DNA of 64,000 nucleotides from the NCBI GenBank assembly GCA_028564675.1, contig JAOVVO010000222.1:1-64000 (forward strand), given 5' to 3'. Shown in pieces: positions 62,123 through 64,000 of the stretch. A program made the position numbers and the translations under genes. Every line of letters begins with the position of its first letter. The stretch's first letter is position 1. Source of the stretch: Onchocerca lupi. Lineage: Eukaryota > Nematoda > Chromadorea > Rhabditida > Onchocercidae. The notes beneath the pieces are model-generated. The model did not search any database. It worked only from the letters and a program-made list of their open reading frames with translations, and had not been told where the DNA came from.

Positions 62123-64000
62123 CTAGCTATACCGGGCCAAGCTCCGCATAGGCGGTTCAGCTAGTCTATATAAATACAAGTGTAAATGTTCGTTTGTTAT
62201 AAAATCTTAGTTCTCCAAAATTCATTAAACACCTGCCTTATCTATGTTAGTTCGAAACCTAAGATTTCCGAATGTTCTTACCCATCGCTTTGAAATTTTA
62301 ACAAAACGTTGTATTCGAATACACGCGAATCTTTATATAATTTTTACACACACGCGTTGCTGTAGCTCAGTCTGGTTAAACAGAGAGAAAAAAAAAAAAG
62401 AGAAAACGCACGTTTCTAATGTTAAGGAGGATTAATTTTACAATGCTTGTGAGTACACAATATTTTTCGTCGTTCCATTGTCTGTATGGATATAAAGATT
62501 GTCTGGTTTGCCAACTCTAGAATGCGCAACATACAATTGTTCGTATGAGAGGCAATCTATCTCTAGATCTAAACTGCAGAATTTTAAAGATTGATCCTGA
62601 GCTTTATTGATAGTAATTGCAAACGCCAATCGAATTGGGAATTGCAATCTCTTAAATTGAAATGGCATATCGGCTGGAATCATGGGAATGAGAGCAATGA
62701 GGACATCTTCACCTTTGAAAGATCCTTTCAAGACTGTTACTTCTACGACGTTGCTCATTTTTTTACTGCAAGCCGCATTCCGTTGCAAACGGTTGATATT
62801 TCGCAACATGATAATTGGCACGCCGATTTTCAATTGCAGTATGTGCATCGGCATCTCTTGCAGATCGAATGAATTTAACCGCTTCATCTGCTTCCACAAC
62901 AATGTCGACGGACTTGCATGTGACTGTCTCGCTTTGAATGTTGAACTGAATCATCACTCGGCCAATCATGATTTTTATAATTGGTTTGAATAGTGGGGAA
63001 TACTTTTCCAAATCAACTCTTCTTTTGACGTTATTAAATTGCAGAAGTTATGAGACAATGAAATTCGTCCTAAGGTCAGATCAACCGGTATCTTTCCGTT
63101 GCCAATTGCCAGCAATCGATGTGAGAATATCCCAGCTAATCGATCGTTTTGCAGCTGGACGCGCATATTTGTGGTTAATTTTAACGCCTTTTCGTGTCGC
63201 CACAGAATGGGGTATTTCAGGCAAGCAATTATTTCGTCCTTCGGTGTCGATCGAGGAATTACAGGTAATGCTTACCTGAAATCTCCTGCAATCAATATTA
63301 ATGCGTTCCCAAATGATCTGAAATTTTCACGCAAATCTTACAATGATCGGTCAAGAGTCTCGAGCGATTTTTCATGCGCCATTGTATTTTCATCCCAAAT
63401 AATAAGCTTACATTTTGCAGTACCTTTTTCATGCCCGATATTTTGAAAATGTTCCATATGGGAGTTTCAATGAATTGCATGCACAATGGCAATTTCAAAG
63501 CGCAGTTCTTCCACCTGGCAGCAACGTTGCAGTCCGAACGATGCAAGAGATAAGGCCAGGTCATTTTAGAATCGAATTGTTGCCTGAATTAATCTAATTA
63601 GAAATGTTTTACCCAGTTCCTCCTCGCGCATTTAAAAAGATTTCTCCTATTCCCTTATTTGACAATTTGCATTATGTGATCGTAAATACTTTTTTACTTA
63701 GGAATATTTGATTGCCCATACGACAAAGATCATCCTATTGTAATTTTGTTCATGACGCGATTCTACATCGAACGAATCAGTAGCATATCGATTCGGTGAT
63801 GGCATTCTCAACTGCTTGAGAACTTTGCGATTTGTAAGCATAAGTCGTCAATCATTATCAACTCTTCGTTGTAGATTTCTGCTATGAAATCCATGTTCAT
63901 ATTTGAATTTCCGCTGTAAATGATGAAGAATATCTTCAGCCATATGCAATTTATATTTCTAACATAACTCTTTTAGAAATGAAGGAAAATAGGCGGTCAA
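62123..64000 (-). mobile_element. Helitron, 3' end and helicase portion, runs off the window
   Basis: Rolling-circle transposon. On the minus strand the element ends with a GC-rich segment containing CCGCCTATGCGG (4-bp stem), then CCCGGTATAGCTAG with CTAG as the last four bases (62126-62123), followed by T in the host. This fits the CTRR terminus and A/T insertion preference of Helitrons. Upstream, still on the minus strand, the whole of 62438 to about 63990 reads as the helicase end of a Rep-helicase. Base composition is visibly less AT-rich than the host DNA. The 5' TC terminus and Rep domain would lie beyond 64000. Confidence 0.85.
62438..63990 (-). pseudogene. Helitron Pif1-type helicase, frameshifted
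   Basis: Collinear Pif1/RecD-like blocks on the minus strand, N to C: LKQLRMPSPNRYATDSFDV (about 63820-63760), Walker A ARGGTGKT-like with an extra base (about 63630-63605), ALKLPLCMQFIETP and SGMKKVLQ (63500-63410), FGNALILIAGDFR (about 63310-63270), NMRVQLQNDR (63170-63140), SVDIVVEADEAVKF (about 62920-62880), VPIIMLRNINR (about 62820), EDVLIALIPMIPADMPFQFKRLQFP (62710-62630), INKAQDQSLKF (62610-62580) and LYVAHSRVGKPDNLYI (62535-62490). The blocks lie in different frames separated by shifts and stops, so the helicase is not functional. The last 154 codons (62902-62438) remain open. Motif strings are typical of Helitron helicases in arthropods and nematodes. Confidence 0.88.

Noticed and set aside
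62359..62382. tRNA-like A box (TGTAGCTCAGTCTGG)
   Set aside because: No B box, anticodon arm or acceptor stem can be folded around it, and it lies in the Helitron 3' region. Probably chance.
62591..63446. Several plus-strand frames of 90-115 codons near the window end
   Set aside because: They are antisense to the Helitron helicase, whose minus-strand motifs are unmistakable.

Overview
The window is nuclear DNA from a nematode, most likely a filarial (onchocercid) worm. It is roughly 70% A+T and its genes are split into short exons by introns of about 50-1000 bp. Several first exons sit directly behind a TTTCAG-type acceptor next to the start codon, which fits spliced-leader trans-splicing. 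The closest recognisable relatives of the products are Caenorhabditis and filarial proteins. The genus is an inference. All gene models were assembled by hand from open frames, splice signals and phase agreement.

Layout. 1-11864 has no convincing gene; it holds decayed BEL/Pao retroelement fragments in opposite orientations (3780-5610), a few exon-like open frames and hairpins. 11865-28606 (+) is a large tmc-1/tmc-2-type mechanotransduction channel gene of about 30 exons. 30364-33478 (+) is CTU2/NCS2, needed for tRNA wobble thiolation; one exon junction is out of frame by one base. 36163-38044 (+) is an F-box/WD40 FBXW5-like gene that keeps only its N-terminal half and then runs into an ATT microsatellite. 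38222-39182 (-) is a compact Ctr copper transporter. 40631-43668 (+) is THOC3 of the THO/TREX mRNA export complex. 45306-46488 (-) is lin-28, with a GC-AG intron and let-7/lin-4-like seed matches in its probable 3' UTR. 49876-56860 (+) is a furin-like proprotein convertase with a complete catalytic site. 58249-61963 (+) is the 5' part of a probable CC2D2A/MKS-6 ciliary transition-zone gene. From 62123 to the window end lies a Helitron on the minus strand: its 3' terminus is at 62123 and it carries a frameshifted Pif1-type helicase.

The genes form no single pathway and spacing gives no sign of an operon. Points worth a second look are the Helitron beside the truncated ciliary gene, the microsatellite-ended FBXW5, the lin-28 3' flank, a dibasic furin-type motif in the TMC extracellular loop, possible alternative exons in tmc and THOC3, and several perfect inverted repeats, including a 40-bp palindrome at 29975-30014.
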